A stretch of 64,000 nucleotides of DNA from Streptomyces sp. NBC_00249 (GTDB lineage: Bacteria > Actinomycetota > Actinomycetes > Streptomycetales > Streptomycetaceae). This document shows positions 24,061 to 32,777 of the stretch, piece after piece. A program made the position numbers and the translations under genes. The stretch is taken from NCBI RefSeq assembly GCF_026342355.1, contig NZ_JAPEMV010000002.1, positions 62,001 through 126,000 on the forward strand, read 5' to 3'. Below the pieces are notes generated by a model, which worked only from the letters and a program-made list of their open reading frames with translations, was not told the DNA's origin and made no database searches. Within the stretch, counting starts at the first letter, position 1. Every line of letters starts with the position of its first letter.

Positions 24061-24966
24061 GTGCTCATAGGCCTGCTGACCGCTGTCGCGGCGTCCATCT
24101 GCTACGGCACGGGATCCGTCCTGCAAGCCGTCGGCTCCCGCCGGGCCGCCCGGATGTCACCGGCCGCCGCCGGGGTGACCGCGCACGGCGGACCGAATCT
24201 GACCTCCACCGCCAAGGCCGCGATGACCTGGGAGTTCATCGTCGGCACCATCCTGGACTTCGTCGGTTTCGGGCTGGGCGCGCTGGCGGCGCGGATGCTG
24301 CCGCTGTTCCTCTCCCAGACCGTCATCAGCGCCAACCTGGTGATCACCGCCGTGCTCAGCGTGAAGATGCTGGGGATCCGGCTGACCCGCAAGGAATGGA
24401 CGTCCATCGGGGTGGTCTGCGCCGCGCTGGTGCTGCTCGCCACCGCCGCGGGCCACGAGGGCGGCCACCACGCCCCGATGTCCACGCACTGGTGGCTGCT
24501 CGCGGTGACGCTGCTGATCATCGTCGGCGGCACGGTGGCCGTACGGTTCCTCGGCGGGCGGGCCGCCATCCTCGCGGGTCTGCTGTCCGGCCTGGCCTTC
24601 GGCGCGCTGGGCGTCGGCGTCCGCATCCTCGACGGCGTCGACCCCTTCGACCTGCCCACGCTGCTGGCGGACCCGGCCCTGTACGCCATCCTCGTGGCGG
24701 GCTTCGGCGGCATGTACCTGCACACCGTCGCCCTGCAGATCGGTTCGGTGAACGGCGCGACGGCGGCGCTGGTCGTCGGCGAGACGGTGCTCCCGGGGGC
24801 GATCGGTGTGCTCTGGCTCGGCGACGCCTCCCGGCCGGGGCTGGCCTGGCTCGCGGTGCTCGGCTTCGTGCTGGCGGTGACCGGCGCGGTGGCGGTGGCC
24901 TGGTACGGCAACCACGACGGGGCCGAGGAGCCCGCCGAGGAGCCGGTGCCGACGCCGGTGTCCTGA
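24061..24966 (+). CDS. DMT-superfamily (EamA-like) transporter
   Basis: Integral membrane protein of 301 residues with nine or ten predicted helices in the repeat arrangement of the drug/metabolite transporter superfamily (first helix LIGLLTAVAASICYGTGSVL; later VLWLGDASRPGLAWLAVLGF). The GTG at 24061 has GGAG 8 nt upstream. The C-terminal tail is acidic and short. Substrate unknown. A perfect hairpin occupies its leader. Confidence 0.82.
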   Translation: MLIGLLTAVAASICYGTGSVLQAVGSRRAARMSPAAAGVTAHGGPNLTSTAKAAMTWEFIVGTILDFVGFGLGALAARMLPLFLSQTVISANLVITAVLSVKMLGIRLTRKEWTSIGVVCAALVLLATAAGHEGGHHAPMSTHWWLLAVTLLIIVGGTVAVRFLGGRAAILAGLLSGLAFGALGVGVRILDGVDPFDLPTLLADPALYAILVAGFGGMYLHTVALQIGSVNGATAALVVGETVLPGAIGVLWLGDASRPGLAWLAVLGFVLAVTGAVAVAWYGNHDGAEEPAEEPVPTPVS

Positions 24967-25071
24967 CGGGCCCGGCAGGACCTGACGGGCGGCGGCCGCG
25001 GGCCCGCCCCCGGTTCACCCCCGCGGGTGCTCCGGGTGGCGGGGCCGCGGCCGCGGCCGCTTGCTGGGTGC

Positions 25072-25680
25072 ATGCAGACCACCACGACCGACCGGATGGA
25101 GACGCCCCGGGCCGCGGGCGCGGCCGGGGTGGTCTTCGCGCTGCTGCTGGCGGCCGCGATCGTACTGATGCGCTACGCCGTCCCGGGGGACGCCGCCCAC
25201 GCGGCCGTCGATCCGGGCCGGCGCTGGGCGGTGCGTACGGCGCTGGAGATCGTCCCGTTCGCGGGGATCTTCTTCCTGTGGTTCATGGGCGCCCTGCGCG
25301 CGCACACCGGGGACGCCGAGGACCGCTTCTTCGCGACCGTCTTCCTCGGCAGCGGGTTCCTCTTCACGGCCAGTGTGTTCGTCGCCGCGGCCGCCGCGGG
25401 CACCGTCCTGCAGGAGACCTCGCCGCCCTCCGACTTCGGCCGCTCCTTCGCGTACACGGTGCTCACGACGTACGGGATGCGCATGGCGGCCGTCTTCGTC
25501 TTCGCGACCTCGACCATCGGCAGGCGCCTGGGCGTCTTCCCGCGCCCGCTCGCCCTCCTCGGCTACGTGGTGGGGCTGGTCCTGATCCTGACCGGATCGG
25601 GGGTGCCCTGGTCAGAGCTGGTCTTCCCGGCCTGGGCGCTGGTCATCAGCCTGTACATCCTGCGGGCCGGCGGCCGGTAG
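25072..25680 (+). CDS. Uncharacterised membrane protein, five predicted helices
   Basis: Protein of 202 residues. Helices are visible around AAGVVFALLLAAAIVLMRYA, ALEIVPFAGIFFLWFMG, TVFLGSGFLFTASVFVAAAA, MRMAAVFVFATSTIG and LLGYVVGLVLILTGSG. No catalytic motif is evident. The ATG at 25072 was chosen from hydropathy; no strong ribosome binding site is seen and an upstream ATG at 25027 is possible. It is separated from the P450 operon by 100 bp. Confidence 0.7.
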   Translation: MQTTTTDRMETPRAAGAAGVVFALLLAAAIVLMRYAVPGDAAHAAVDPGRRWAVRTALEIVPFAGIFFLWFMGALRAHTGDAEDRFFATVFLGSGFLFTASVFVAAAAAGTVLQETSPPSDFGRSFAYTVLTTYGMRMAAVFVFATSTIGRRLGVFPRPLALLGYVVGLVLILTGSGVPWSELVFPAWALVISLYILRAGGR

Positions 25681-25780
25681 ACCGCCCGGCGGGCGGCCCC
25701 CGCCCGGCGCGCGCATGCTGGAGGAAGTGGGGGTGTCGGGGGTCACGGGGGTCATCAGGTCACGGAAAGGCTGATGCCTC

Positions 25781-26011
25781 ATGAGGCTTGTCGTCGACCT
25801 CAACCGCTGTCAGGGGTACGCGCAGTGCGCGTTCCTCGCACCCGACGTCTTCGCCATGCACGGCGACGAGTCACTGCTCTACGACCCGCAGGCCGACGAG
25901 GAGCAGCGCGAGAACGTCGAGCGCGCCGTCCACGCCTGTCCCGTCCGGGCCATCCTGGTGGACGCCATGAACGGGTCCCCGTCGACACCGGAGGCACGCG
26001 GTGAGCGGTGA
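25781..26011 (+). CDS. 3Fe-4S ferredoxin of the P450 operon
   Basis: Small electron carrier of 76 residues. Cluster ligands are the Cys residues in RCQGYAQC (Cys10 and Cys16) and HACPVRAI near the C-terminus, the three-cysteine pattern of 3Fe-4S ferredoxins that serve bacterial cytochromes P450. The downstream reductase GTG overlaps it by 11 bp. It should pass electrons from that reductase to the P450 two genes down. Confidence 0.9.
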   Translation: MRLVVDLNRCQGYAQCAFLAPDVFAMHGDESLLYDPQADEEQRENVERAVHACPVRAILVDAMNGSPSTPEARGER

Positions 26012-27395
26012 CACAGCCCTGGAGCGGCTCAAGCGCGAGGGACGCATCGTCGTCGTCGGCGCTTCGCTGGCCGGCCTGCGGGCCGCCGAGACCATGCGGG
26101 AGAAGGGCTTCGCCGGTTCGCTGACCATGATCGGCGACGAGCCGTACGAGCCCTACGACCGGCCCCCGCTCTCCAAGCAGGTCCTCCTCGGCAAGGCCAC
26201 CGCCGACCGGACCGCCCTCCCCCGGCGCCTGGACATCGACGCGAAGTGGCGGCTCGGGGTGCCCGCCGACGGCCTGGACATGGCGGCCCGGCGGGTCCGG
26301 CTCGCCGACGGGGACGAGGTGGAGTACGACCGGCTGCTGATCGCGACCGGGGTACGGGCCCGGCCCTGGCCCCATGAGGACGAGGCCGCGCTCGACGGCG
26401 TCTTCGTCCTGCGCACCCGGGACGACGCGGTGGGGCTGGAACGCGCCCTGGCGGCGCGCCCTGGCCGGGTCCTGGTGATCGGGGCCGGGTTCACCGGCTC
26501 GGAGATCGCCTCCGCCTGCCGGGAGCGGGATCTGGCCGTCACCGTGGCCGAGCGCGCGGGCGCGCCGCTGGTCGGCGCCCTGGGCGGGGTGATCGGCGAG
26601 GTCGCGGCGGGTCTGCACCAGGAGAACGGGGTGGATCTGCGCACCGGGATCATGGTGACGGGGCTGGAGGGCGATTCCTCGGGCCGGGTACGCGCCGCGC
26701 ACCTGTCCGACGGCACCACGCTGGAGGCGCAGGTGGTCGTCGTCTCGCTCGGTGCCATGCGCAACACCGAATGGCTGGCCGGTTCCGGGCTCGGGGCGGG
26801 GCCGCGCGGCATCGCCTGCGACGCGGGCTGCCGGGCCTTCGACATCCGCGGCATCGTCACCGACGACATCTACGTGGCGGGTGACGTGGCACGCTCCCCG
26901 CACGCGCTGTTCGGCTACCAGTTCCTCTCCCTGGAGCACTGGGGCAACGCCGTCGCCCAGGCGGAGACGGCCGCGCACAACATGCTCAGCGAGAGCGTGG
27001 ACCGGCGCCCCCACATGTGGGTCCCGGCGTTCTGGTCCTCGCAGTTCGGCGTGAACATCAAGTCGGTCGGCGTGCCCTCCATGGGCACCGAGATCATGAT
27101 CACGCAGGGCTCGCGCGACGAGCGGCGCTTCACCGGCGTCTACGGCTACCAGGGCCGCGTGATCGGGGCCGTCACCTTCGACCAGTCCCGCTGGCTGCAG
27201 TTCTACCAACGGCTCATCGAGGAGACCGCGCCCTTCCCGCTGGCCTTCCCCACCGTGGACCGGCGTCCCGAGGGACACCGGCCGATGCCCGCGGACTTCC
27301 CGGACCCGTCGATCCCCACGCACGGACCGACCGTCACCCTGAGCGGCTACTCGCCGGCCGACCGGCGCCTGACGTTCACCCCCGCCGGGCACTGA
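26001..27395 (+). CDS. NAD(P)H ferredoxin reductase (FAD, P450 partner)
   Basis: Flavoprotein of 464 residues. FAD-binding VVVGASLAGLRAAETMRE and the PYDRPPLSKQVLL motif are at the N-terminus; the NAD(P)H-binding VLVIGAGFTGSEIASAC is near residue 155; the second FAD motif is DDIYVAGDVARSPH. This is the putidaredoxin-reductase type. Its C-terminal extension past residue 330 (reductase C-terminal domain plus about 40 residues rich in Pro) is typical. It overlaps the ferredoxin gene, so the stoichiometry is probably coupled, and precedes the P450 gene by 36 bp. Confidence 0.92.
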   Translation: MSGDTALERLKREGRIVVVGASLAGLRAAETMREKGFAGSLTMIGDEPYEPYDRPPLSKQVLLGKATADRTALPRRLDIDAKWRLGVPADGLDMAARRVRLADGDEVEYDRLLIATGVRARPWPHEDEAALDGVFVLRTRDDAVGLERALAARPGRVLVIGAGFTGSEIASACRERDLAVTVAERAGAPLVGALGGVIGEVAAGLHQENGVDLRTGIMVTGLEGDSSGRVRAAHLSDGTTLEAQVVVVSLGAMRNTEWLAGSGLGAGPRGIACDAGCRAFDIRGIVTDDIYVAGDVARSPHALFGYQFLSLEHWGNAVAQAETAAHNMLSESVDRRPHMWVPAFWSSQFGVNIKSVGVPSMGTEIMITQGSRDERRFTGVYGYQGRVIGAVTFDQSRWLQFYQRLIEETAPFPLAFPTVDRRPEGHRPMPADFPDPSIPTHGPTVTLSGYSPADRRLTFTPAGH

Positions 27396-27431
27396 CCCCC
27401 ACTGACCCGCCGAGCCGCACGAGGACATGCC

Positions 27432-28679
27432 ATGAGCCAAGCCATCCTCCGGCAGATCATCGACTACTCCAGCCGGGCCGATCCGTACCCGCTGTACGAG
27501 GAGCTCCGCAAGACGCCGGTGTCCCACGACGAGGACGGGCCGTACGTCGTCAGCACGTACTACGAGATCCAGGGCCTGCTGCACGATCCGCGCATCAGCT
27601 CCGACTCCCGCAACCTGGCCTCCACGGCCTCCGACCCGCTCGGTGAGGCCGAGGAGGAGGAGACCACGCTGCCGCCCTCGTTCCTGAAGCTGGACCCGCC
27701 CGACCACGACCGGCTGCGCCGGATGACGAACCGGCCGTTCGGGCCGCCGCACTCCCCGCGCCGGGTGCACGACATGCGGGGCGAGCTCGGCGGGATCGTC
27801 TCCGGGCTGATCGACGGGATCGTCGAGAAGGGCGACCCGAACCGGATCGACCTGGTCGAGGAGTTCTCGTACCCCTTCCCGGTGACGGTGATCTGCCGGC
27901 TGCTGGGCATACCGCCCGAGGACGAGGCGCGCTTCCACGTGTGGGCGGACACCCTGGCCGCGAGCCTGGACCCCGACCCGGACGCCGAGCCGGGAAAGGG
28001 CAAGAAGGGCACCCAGGAAGCCCGGATGGAGCTGGGCATGTACCTGGCCGGGCTGATCGAGGAGCGACGCAAGAACCCCGGCGACGACATGCTGTCCCAG
28101 CTGGCGGCGGGCGGCGGCCAGGACGGCTCCATGACCACGATGGAGGTGCTCAGCACCTCGGCGCTGCTGCTGATCGCGGGCCACGAGACCACGGTCAACC
28201 TGATCACCAACGGCATGCTGACGCTGCTGCGCCACCCGGAGGTGCTGGAGCGGCTGCGTCAGGACCCGGCGCTGTCGGTGCCCCTCGTGGAGGAGCTGCT
28301 GCGCTACGAGCCCCCGGTGCAGCTGCTGCCGCAGCGCTGCGCCCTCACCGACATCGAGGTCCGCGGGGTCACCATCCCCAAGGGCGCCTCGATGTGGCTG
28401 ATCCTCGCCTCCGGCAACCGCGACCCGGACCGGTTCGAGAACCCGGACCGCTTCGACCCCGACCGGCCGGACATCCAGCACCTGGGCCTGGGCAGCGGCA
28501 TCCACAGCTGCTTCGGCGCCCCGCTGGCCCGCCTGGAGGCCCAGCTGGCGCTGTCGGAGCTGGCCCGCAGGCTGGAGAACCCGCGCCTGCTGGAGGACCC
28601 TCCCCCCTACCGGCAGAACGCCGTCCTGCGCGGCCCGCGCCACCTGCCGATCGCCGTGGACGGGATCCGCGCGGCCTGA
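27432..28679 (+). CDS. Cytochrome P450
   Basis: Soluble heme monooxygenase of 415 residues. The I-helix oxygen-binding motif is LLIAGHETTVNL, the K-helix ExxR is ELLR in PLVEELLRYEPPVQ, and the heme loop is LGLGSGIHSCFGAPLARLE with the axial Cys; the usual Phe of FGxGxHxC is Leu here. GAGGA precedes the ATG by 6 nt. With its own ferredoxin and reductase the operon is a complete electron chain. No biosynthetic cluster adjoins, so the substrate is unknown and could be a scavenged or endogenous metabolite. Confidence 0.93.
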   Translation: MSQAILRQIIDYSSRADPYPLYEELRKTPVSHDEDGPYVVSTYYEIQGLLHDPRISSDSRNLASTASDPLGEAEEEETTLPPSFLKLDPPDHDRLRRMTNRPFGPPHSPRRVHDMRGELGGIVSGLIDGIVEKGDPNRIDLVEEFSYPFPVTVICRLLGIPPEDEARFHVWADTLAASLDPDPDAEPGKGKKGTQEARMELGMYLAGLIEERRKNPGDDMLSQLAAGGGQDGSMTTMEVLSTSALLLIAGHETTVNLITNGMLTLLRHPEVLERLRQDPALSVPLVEELLRYEPPVQLLPQRCALTDIEVRGVTIPKGASMWLILASGNRDPDRFENPDRFDPDRPDIQHLGLGSGIHSCFGAPLARLEAQLALSELARRLENPRLLEDPPPYRQNAVLRGPRHLPIAVDGIRAA

Positions 28680-28683
28680 CCCG

Positions 28684-28716
28684 CTAGTGCTGTGGCCTTT
28701 CCGGTCACAGCACTAG
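28684..28716. terminator. Bidirectional terminator between P450 and thiamine genes
   Basis: CTAGTGCTGTG (28684-28694) pairs perfectly with CACAGCACTAG (28706-28716). It lies between convergent genes, and the minus-strand ATPase stop codon is inside the stem. Confidence 0.88.
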
Positions 28717-29750
28717 ACCGTCTCGTCGGCCACCGGGAGGACGACCACCTCGGACGGGGCGAAGGCCACCGCCACCCGGTCGCCGGCGGCCGGGGCGGTG
28801 GCCAGCTCGCACTCGGCCTCCAGCACCGGCCCCGCCGGGGGCCGCAGCAGCAGCGCCACATGGGTGCCGCGGAAGGTGCGGGAGACCACCTCGCAGGTCA
28901 GGCCGCCGTCGGGGCCGAGCACCACGCCCGCCGGGCGGATCAGCAGCCGCCGCTCCCCGTCGGGGGTTCCGTCCGGGACGGGCACCTTCCCCCACGGGGT
29001 GTCGGCCGCGCCGCCCGACACGGTCGCCGGGACCACGTTCTCGAAGCCCAGGAACCGCGCCACGAACTCGGACGCCGGCCGGCTCCACACCTCCAGCGGG
29101 GTCCCCGTCTGGGCGATCCGCCCGTCCCGCATCACCACGACCCGGTCGGCCAGCGCGAAGGCCTCGCCCTGGTCGTGGGTGACGGCGAGCACGGTGGTGC
29201 CGAGGCGGGTGAACAGCCCCTGGAGCTCGACCACCAGCCGCTCGCGCAGGCCCCGGTCCAGCTGGCCGAGCGGCTCGTCGAGCATCAGCAGCCGGGGTGA
29301 GGGGGCCAGGGCCCGGGCGAGGGCCACCCGCTGCTGCTCGCCACCGGACAGGGAGGCCACCGCGCGGCCCTGGGCTCCCGGGAGCCCGACCAGCTCCAGG
29401 AGCTGCGCGACCTGGGCCTCGTACGCCTGGCGGGAGGTGCCCCGCATGCGCAGGCCGAAGGCGACGTTCCCGGCGACGTCCCGGTGCGGGAACAGCTGGT
29501 GGTCCTGGAACATCAGGCCCACGCCCCGCCGGTGCACCGGCACCCCGGCCTGGTCGGCGCCGCCGAGCAGTACCCGCCCGCCGGACACCGGCTGGAGCCC
29601 GGCCACCACCCTCAGCAGGGTGGACTTGCCGCTGCCGCTGGGGCCCAGGACGCACACGGTCTCGTGCTCGGCGACCTCCAGGTCCACGCGGTCCACCACC
29701 GCCCGGTCGCCGAACCGGACGGTGACCCCTTCGAGGCGGAGCAGGGTCAT
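28713..29750 (-). CDS. Thiamine ABC transporter ATP-binding protein ThiQ-like
   Basis: ATPase of 345 residues with Walker A GPSGSGKSTLLRVVAG, signature LSGGEQQRVALARAL, Walker B LLMLDEPLGQLD and switch His in VTHDQGEAFALAD. After about residue 240 a C-terminal regulatory domain follows, longer than in E. coli ThiQ and like iron/sulfate-type ATPases. Its ATG overlaps the permease stop (TGATG). Third gene behind the TPP riboswitch, which supports thiamine or a thiamine precursor as cargo. Confidence 0.85.
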   Translation of the reverse strand: MTLLRLEGVTVRFGDRAVVDRVDLEVAEHETVCVLGPSGSGKSTLLRVVAGLQPVSGGRVLLGGADQAGVPVHRRGVGLMFQDHQLFPHRDVAGNVAFGLRMRGTSRQAYEAQVAQLLELVGLPGAQGRAVASLSGGEQQRVALARALAPSPRLLMLDEPLGQLDRGLRERLVVELQGLFTRLGTTVLAVTHDQGEAFALADRVVVMRDGRIAQTGTPLEVWSRPASEFVARFLGFENVVPATVSGGAADTPWGKVPVPDGTPDGERRLLIRPAGVVLGPDGGLTCEVVSRTFRGTHVALLLRPPAGPVLEAECELATAPAAGDRVAVAFAPSEVVVLPVADETV

Positions 29751-31447
29751 CAGAACTCTCCCGAGGTCTTGTCGGGTCGCAGTCGCTCCAGCACCAGCAG
29801 GGACACCGCGCACACCAGCATCAGAATCGTGCTCAGGGCCATGGCCTGCCCGTAGTTCAGCTCCCCGGCCCGCCCCAGCAGCCGTGCCACGGCCACCGGC
29901 AGCGTCGGGTGGTCCGGCCGGGCGATGAACACGGTCGCCCCGAACTCGCCGAGCGAGACCGCGAAGGCGAAACCGGCCGCGATCAGCAGCGCCCTGCGCA
30001 CCATCGGCAGGTCCACCTCGCGCCAGGCCCGCAGCGGGGACGCGCCGAGCACCGCCGCCGCCTCCCGCAGCCGCCCGTCCACCGCCCGCAGCACCGGCAG
30101 CATGGTCCGTACGACGAAGGGCACCCCTACGAGGGCCTGCGCCAGCGGCACCAGGATCCACGAGGTCCGCAGGTCCAGCGGCGGTTCGTCCAGGGTGATC
30201 AGGAAGCCGAAGCCGACCGTCACGGCGGACACCCCGAGCGGCAGCATCAGCAACGCGTCGAAGCCCCGCACGAAACGGCCCCCGCGCCGGGTCAGCGCGG
30301 CCGCGGCGAGCCCCCCGATCAGCAGGGCGATGGCGGTGGCGGCCAGCGCGTACTGGAGGGAGTTCCAGATGGCTTCGAGCGGCGGCACCAGAAACGTTCC
30401 GCCACCGGCGCCCGCGTCCTGCAGCGCCCGGTAGAAGCCGAGCCCGTACCCGCCGGGCGCGTCGAAGGACCGTTCCACCAGCACGGCCAGCGGGGCCACG
30501 ATCAGCAGCGCCACCGTCAGCAGCACCCCGCCCAGCAGGCCCCGCTGCGCCCAGCCGCGCGGCCGGTGCGCGGTGCGCGCGGGGTCCACGAGCCGCAGGG
30601 CGGTCTCCCGCCGGCGCACCGTCCAGGCGTGCACGGCGAGGATCAGCCCCACGGCCGCGAACTGCACCATGGTCAGCACGGCGGCCGTCGGCAGGTCCAG
30701 CAGCTGCGCGGTCTGCCGGTAGACCTCCACCTCCAGGGTGGAGTACGAGGGGCCGCCGAGGATCTGCACGACGCCGAACGAGGTGAAGGTGAAGAGGAAG
30801 ACCATCAGCGTGGCGGCCGCCACCGCCGGCCCGAGCGCGGGCAGCGTCACCCGCCGCCAGGCCCCGAACCGTCCGGCGCCCAGCACCCGGGCGGCCTCCT
30901 CCTGGCGCGGGTCCAGCTGCGCCCACAGCCCGCCGACCGTCCGCACGACGACGGCGTAGTTGAAGAAGACGTGGGCGAGCAGGATCGCCCAGACGGTGGT
31001 GTCCAGCCGCACGCCCCACAGCTCGTCGAGCAGCCCGCCCCGCCCGACCAGCGCCAGGAAGGCCGTGCCGACGACCACCGTCGGCAGCACGAACGGCACG
31101 GTGACCAGGGCGCGCAGGAACTGCTTGCCGGGGAACTCGAAGCGCGCGAAGACGTACGCCCCGGGCAGCGCCACCAGCAGGGTCAGCGCGGTCGAGGCGA
31201 GGGCCTGCCAGGTGGTGAACCACAGGACGCCGGCGATGTCGGGCCGGGCCAGGACCTCGCCGATCCGGCCGAACTGCCAGCCCTCGTCCGTCCTGAGCCC
31301 GCGGCCGACGATCGCGGCCACGGGGTAGGCGAAGAACAGCCCGAAGAAGGCGAGCGGCACGGCCATCAGGCCCAGCCGGACGGCCGTGGCCCGCCCGCCC
31401 TCCTTCGGGGTGCGCTCGCGCTCTACTTCACGACGAGCGAGGACCAT
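29750..31447 (-). CDS. Thiamine ABC transporter permease ThiP-like (two-domain)
   Basis: Permease of 565 residues holding two copies of the transport domain in one chain, with about twelve helices. The two EAA loops are EEAARVLGAGRFGAWRRVTL and LREAAAVLGASPLRAWREVD, each followed by LP or LPMV. This two-domain form is the ThiP/FbpB arrangement. I used the ATG at 31447, which lies 25 bp inside the upstream binding-protein gene; no good ribosome binding site is visible, so translation is probably coupled. Start is uncertain by a few codons. Confidence 0.88.
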   Translation of the reverse strand: MVLARREVERERTPKEGGRATAVRLGLMAVPLAFFGLFFAYPVAAIVGRGLRTDEGWQFGRIGEVLARPDIAGVLWFTTWQALASTALTLLVALPGAYVFARFEFPGKQFLRALVTVPFVLPTVVVGTAFLALVGRGGLLDELWGVRLDTTVWAILLAHVFFNYAVVVRTVGGLWAQLDPRQEEAARVLGAGRFGAWRRVTLPALGPAVAAATLMVFLFTFTSFGVVQILGGPSYSTLEVEVYRQTAQLLDLPTAAVLTMVQFAAVGLILAVHAWTVRRRETALRLVDPARTAHRPRGWAQRGLLGGVLLTVALLIVAPLAVLVERSFDAPGGYGLGFYRALQDAGAGGGTFLVPPLEAIWNSLQYALAATAIALLIGGLAAAALTRRGGRFVRGFDALLMLPLGVSAVTVGFGFLITLDEPPLDLRTSWILVPLAQALVGVPFVVRTMLPVLRAVDGRLREAAAVLGASPLRAWREVDLPMVRRALLIAAGFAFAVSLGEFGATVFIARPDHPTLPVAVARLLGRAGELNYGQAMALSTILMLVCAVSLLVLERLRPDKTSGEF

Positions 31448-32523
31448 GCCTTGACCCACTGCTCACGGTTCTTGGCGATGGCGTCGGGGGCGACCGTCTC
31501 CGGCTTCTCGACGACCACACCGTGCTTCGTGAAGATCTCCGGCAGCTTCGCGTCCTTGACGACCGGGTTCACGAACATCTGGAGCGGCATGTCCTCCTGG
31601 AACTTCTTGCTCACCAGGAAGTCGAGGAGCGCCTTGCCGCCCTGCTCGTTCTTCGCGCCCTTCAGCAGGCCCGCGAACTCGACCTGGCGGAAGCAGGTGC
31701 CGGTGGCCACGCCCGTGGGGGCCTCGGCCGGCTGCGGCTCGCCGTACAGGACCTCGACCGGCGGGCTGGAGGCGTAGGAGACGACCAGCGGGCGGTCGCC
31801 CTTGGCCTTCTTTCCGCCGGCGGAGCCGGAAAAGCGCTCGTTGTAGGCCTGCTCCCAGCCGTCGACGACCTCGACGCCGTTGGCCTTGAGCTTGCTCCAG
31901 TAGTCCTTCCAGCCGTCCTCCCCGTACTTGCCGACGGAGGCGAGGAGGAAGCCGAGGCCGGGCGAGGAGGTCGCGGCGTTCTCGGTGACGAGGAGGTTCT
32001 TGTACTCCGGCTTCAGCAGGTCGTCCAGCGTCTGCGGCGGGGCGATCTTCTTGTCGGCGAAGTAGGCCTTGTCGTAGTTGACGCAGATGTCGCCGGAGTC
32101 GACGGGGGTGACCCGGTGCTCCTTGTCGAGCACGTACTCGGGCTTGACCTCGGCCAGGCCCTTGGCCTCGTACGGGGTGAAGATCCCGTTGTCGAGGGCG
32201 CGCGAGAGCAGGGTGTTGTCCACGCCGAAGAAGACGTCGCCGCGCGGGGAGCCCTTGGTGAGGATCTCCTGGTTGAGGGCCGCGCCGGCGTCGCCGGACT
32301 TCAGGACCTTGACCGTGTAGCCGCTCTGCTGCTCGAACTCCTTGAGGACCGTGTCGGTCACGTTGAAGGAGTCGTGGGAGACCAGGGTGATCGTCTTGGA
32401 CTTCGGGGCGTCGCTCGCGCCGGCCGGCTTGTCCTTGGCGTCCGTGCCGCCGCAGGCGCTGAGCGCGGTGACGCCCAGGGCTGCCGCGAGCGCGGCGCCC
32501 GCGATCTTCTTGGTGGTGCTCAC
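31423..32523 (-). CDS. Thiamine-binding lipoprotein ThiB-like
   Basis: Extracellular substrate-binding lipoprotein of 366 residues. The signal peptide ends in lipobox LSAC (Cys24). The mature part shows SHDSFNVTDTVLKEFEQQSG, GSPRGDVFFGVDNTLLSRAL and SGDICVNYDKAYFA, typical of the thiamine/TPP-binding TbpA group. The GTG at 32523 has AGGAGG 9 nt upstream. Expression is expected to fall when thiamine pyrophosphate is abundant, because a TPP riboswitch and two hairpins precede the gene. Confidence 0.9.
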   Translation of the reverse strand: MSTTKKIAGAALAAALGVTALSACGGTDAKDKPAGASDAPKSKTITLVSHDSFNVTDTVLKEFEQQSGYTVKVLKSGDAGAALNQEILTKGSPRGDVFFGVDNTLLSRALDNGIFTPYEAKGLAEVKPEYVLDKEHRVTPVDSGDICVNYDKAYFADKKIAPPQTLDDLLKPEYKNLLVTENAATSSPGLGFLLASVGKYGEDGWKDYWSKLKANGVEVVDGWEQAYNERFSGSAGGKKAKGDRPLVVSYASSPPVEVLYGEPQPAEAPTGVATGTCFRQVEFAGLLKGAKNEQGGKALLDFLVSKKFQEDMPLQMFVNPVVKDAKLPEIFTKHGVVVEKPETVAPDAIAKNREQWVKAWSSLVVK

Positions 32524-32533
32524 TGGTGAATTC

Positions 32534-32602
32534 CTCCTGGGATGACCAGGAGAAGACGCGGCCCTGCCCGGCGCTCTTCCGGGAGCGGACGCCGGGCAGG
32601 GC
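32534..32602 (-). promoter_or_regulatory. Expression platform: leader hairpin and RBS-sequestering hairpin
   Basis: Downstream of the aptamer, GCCCTGCCCGGCG and CGCCGGGCAGGGC (32561-32573 with 32590-32602) form a 13-bp hairpin. Then CTCCTGG and CCAGGAG (32534-32540 with 32546-32552) form a 7-bp hairpin. The ribosome binding site AGGAGG (32538-32533) is largely inside the second stem, so translational control is likely. Confidence 0.75.
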
Positions 32603-32626
32603 GCAACAGCTTGAGTGATGACCGAA

Positions 32627-32712
32627 CTTCCTACCCCGAATGACCGGGGCGAGGTTCAGAGGGTCTGCGGATGACGGTTACCGCACTCTCAGCGCTGTGG
32701 CGCTCCCCTGTC
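32627..32712 (-). ncRNA. TPP riboswitch aptamer (thi box)
   Basis: The minus strand reads CAGGGGAGCGCC, then GCTGAGAGTGCGG, then GACCCTCTGAACCT, then GGTAGGAAGT. These are the conserved blocks of the thiamine pyrophosphate aptamer (GGGG-GC, CTGAGA, ACCC-TGAACCTG, G-AGG-A). It lies about 105 bp before thiB. Confidence 0.93.
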
Positions 32713-32727
32713 GGAATATGAAATTGG

Positions 32728-32755
32728 TTCGGCCACAGGGTACCCCGTGGCCGAA
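32728..32755 (-). terminator. Terminator after rlmN
   Basis: TTCGGCCAC (32728-32736) pairs with GTGGCCGAA (32747-32755); the minus strand continues into a T-rich stretch (CCAATTTCATATT). It is 22 bp past the rlmN stop and separates it from the riboswitch unit. Confidence 0.75.
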
Positions 32756-32777
32756 TATGCATCTCCGTGGCCGGAAT

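Noticed and set aside
25735..25775. Direct repeats of GGGGGTCA-like sequence before the ferredoxin gene
   Set aside because: Three loose copies with uneven spacing in G-rich DNA; too weak to call an operator.
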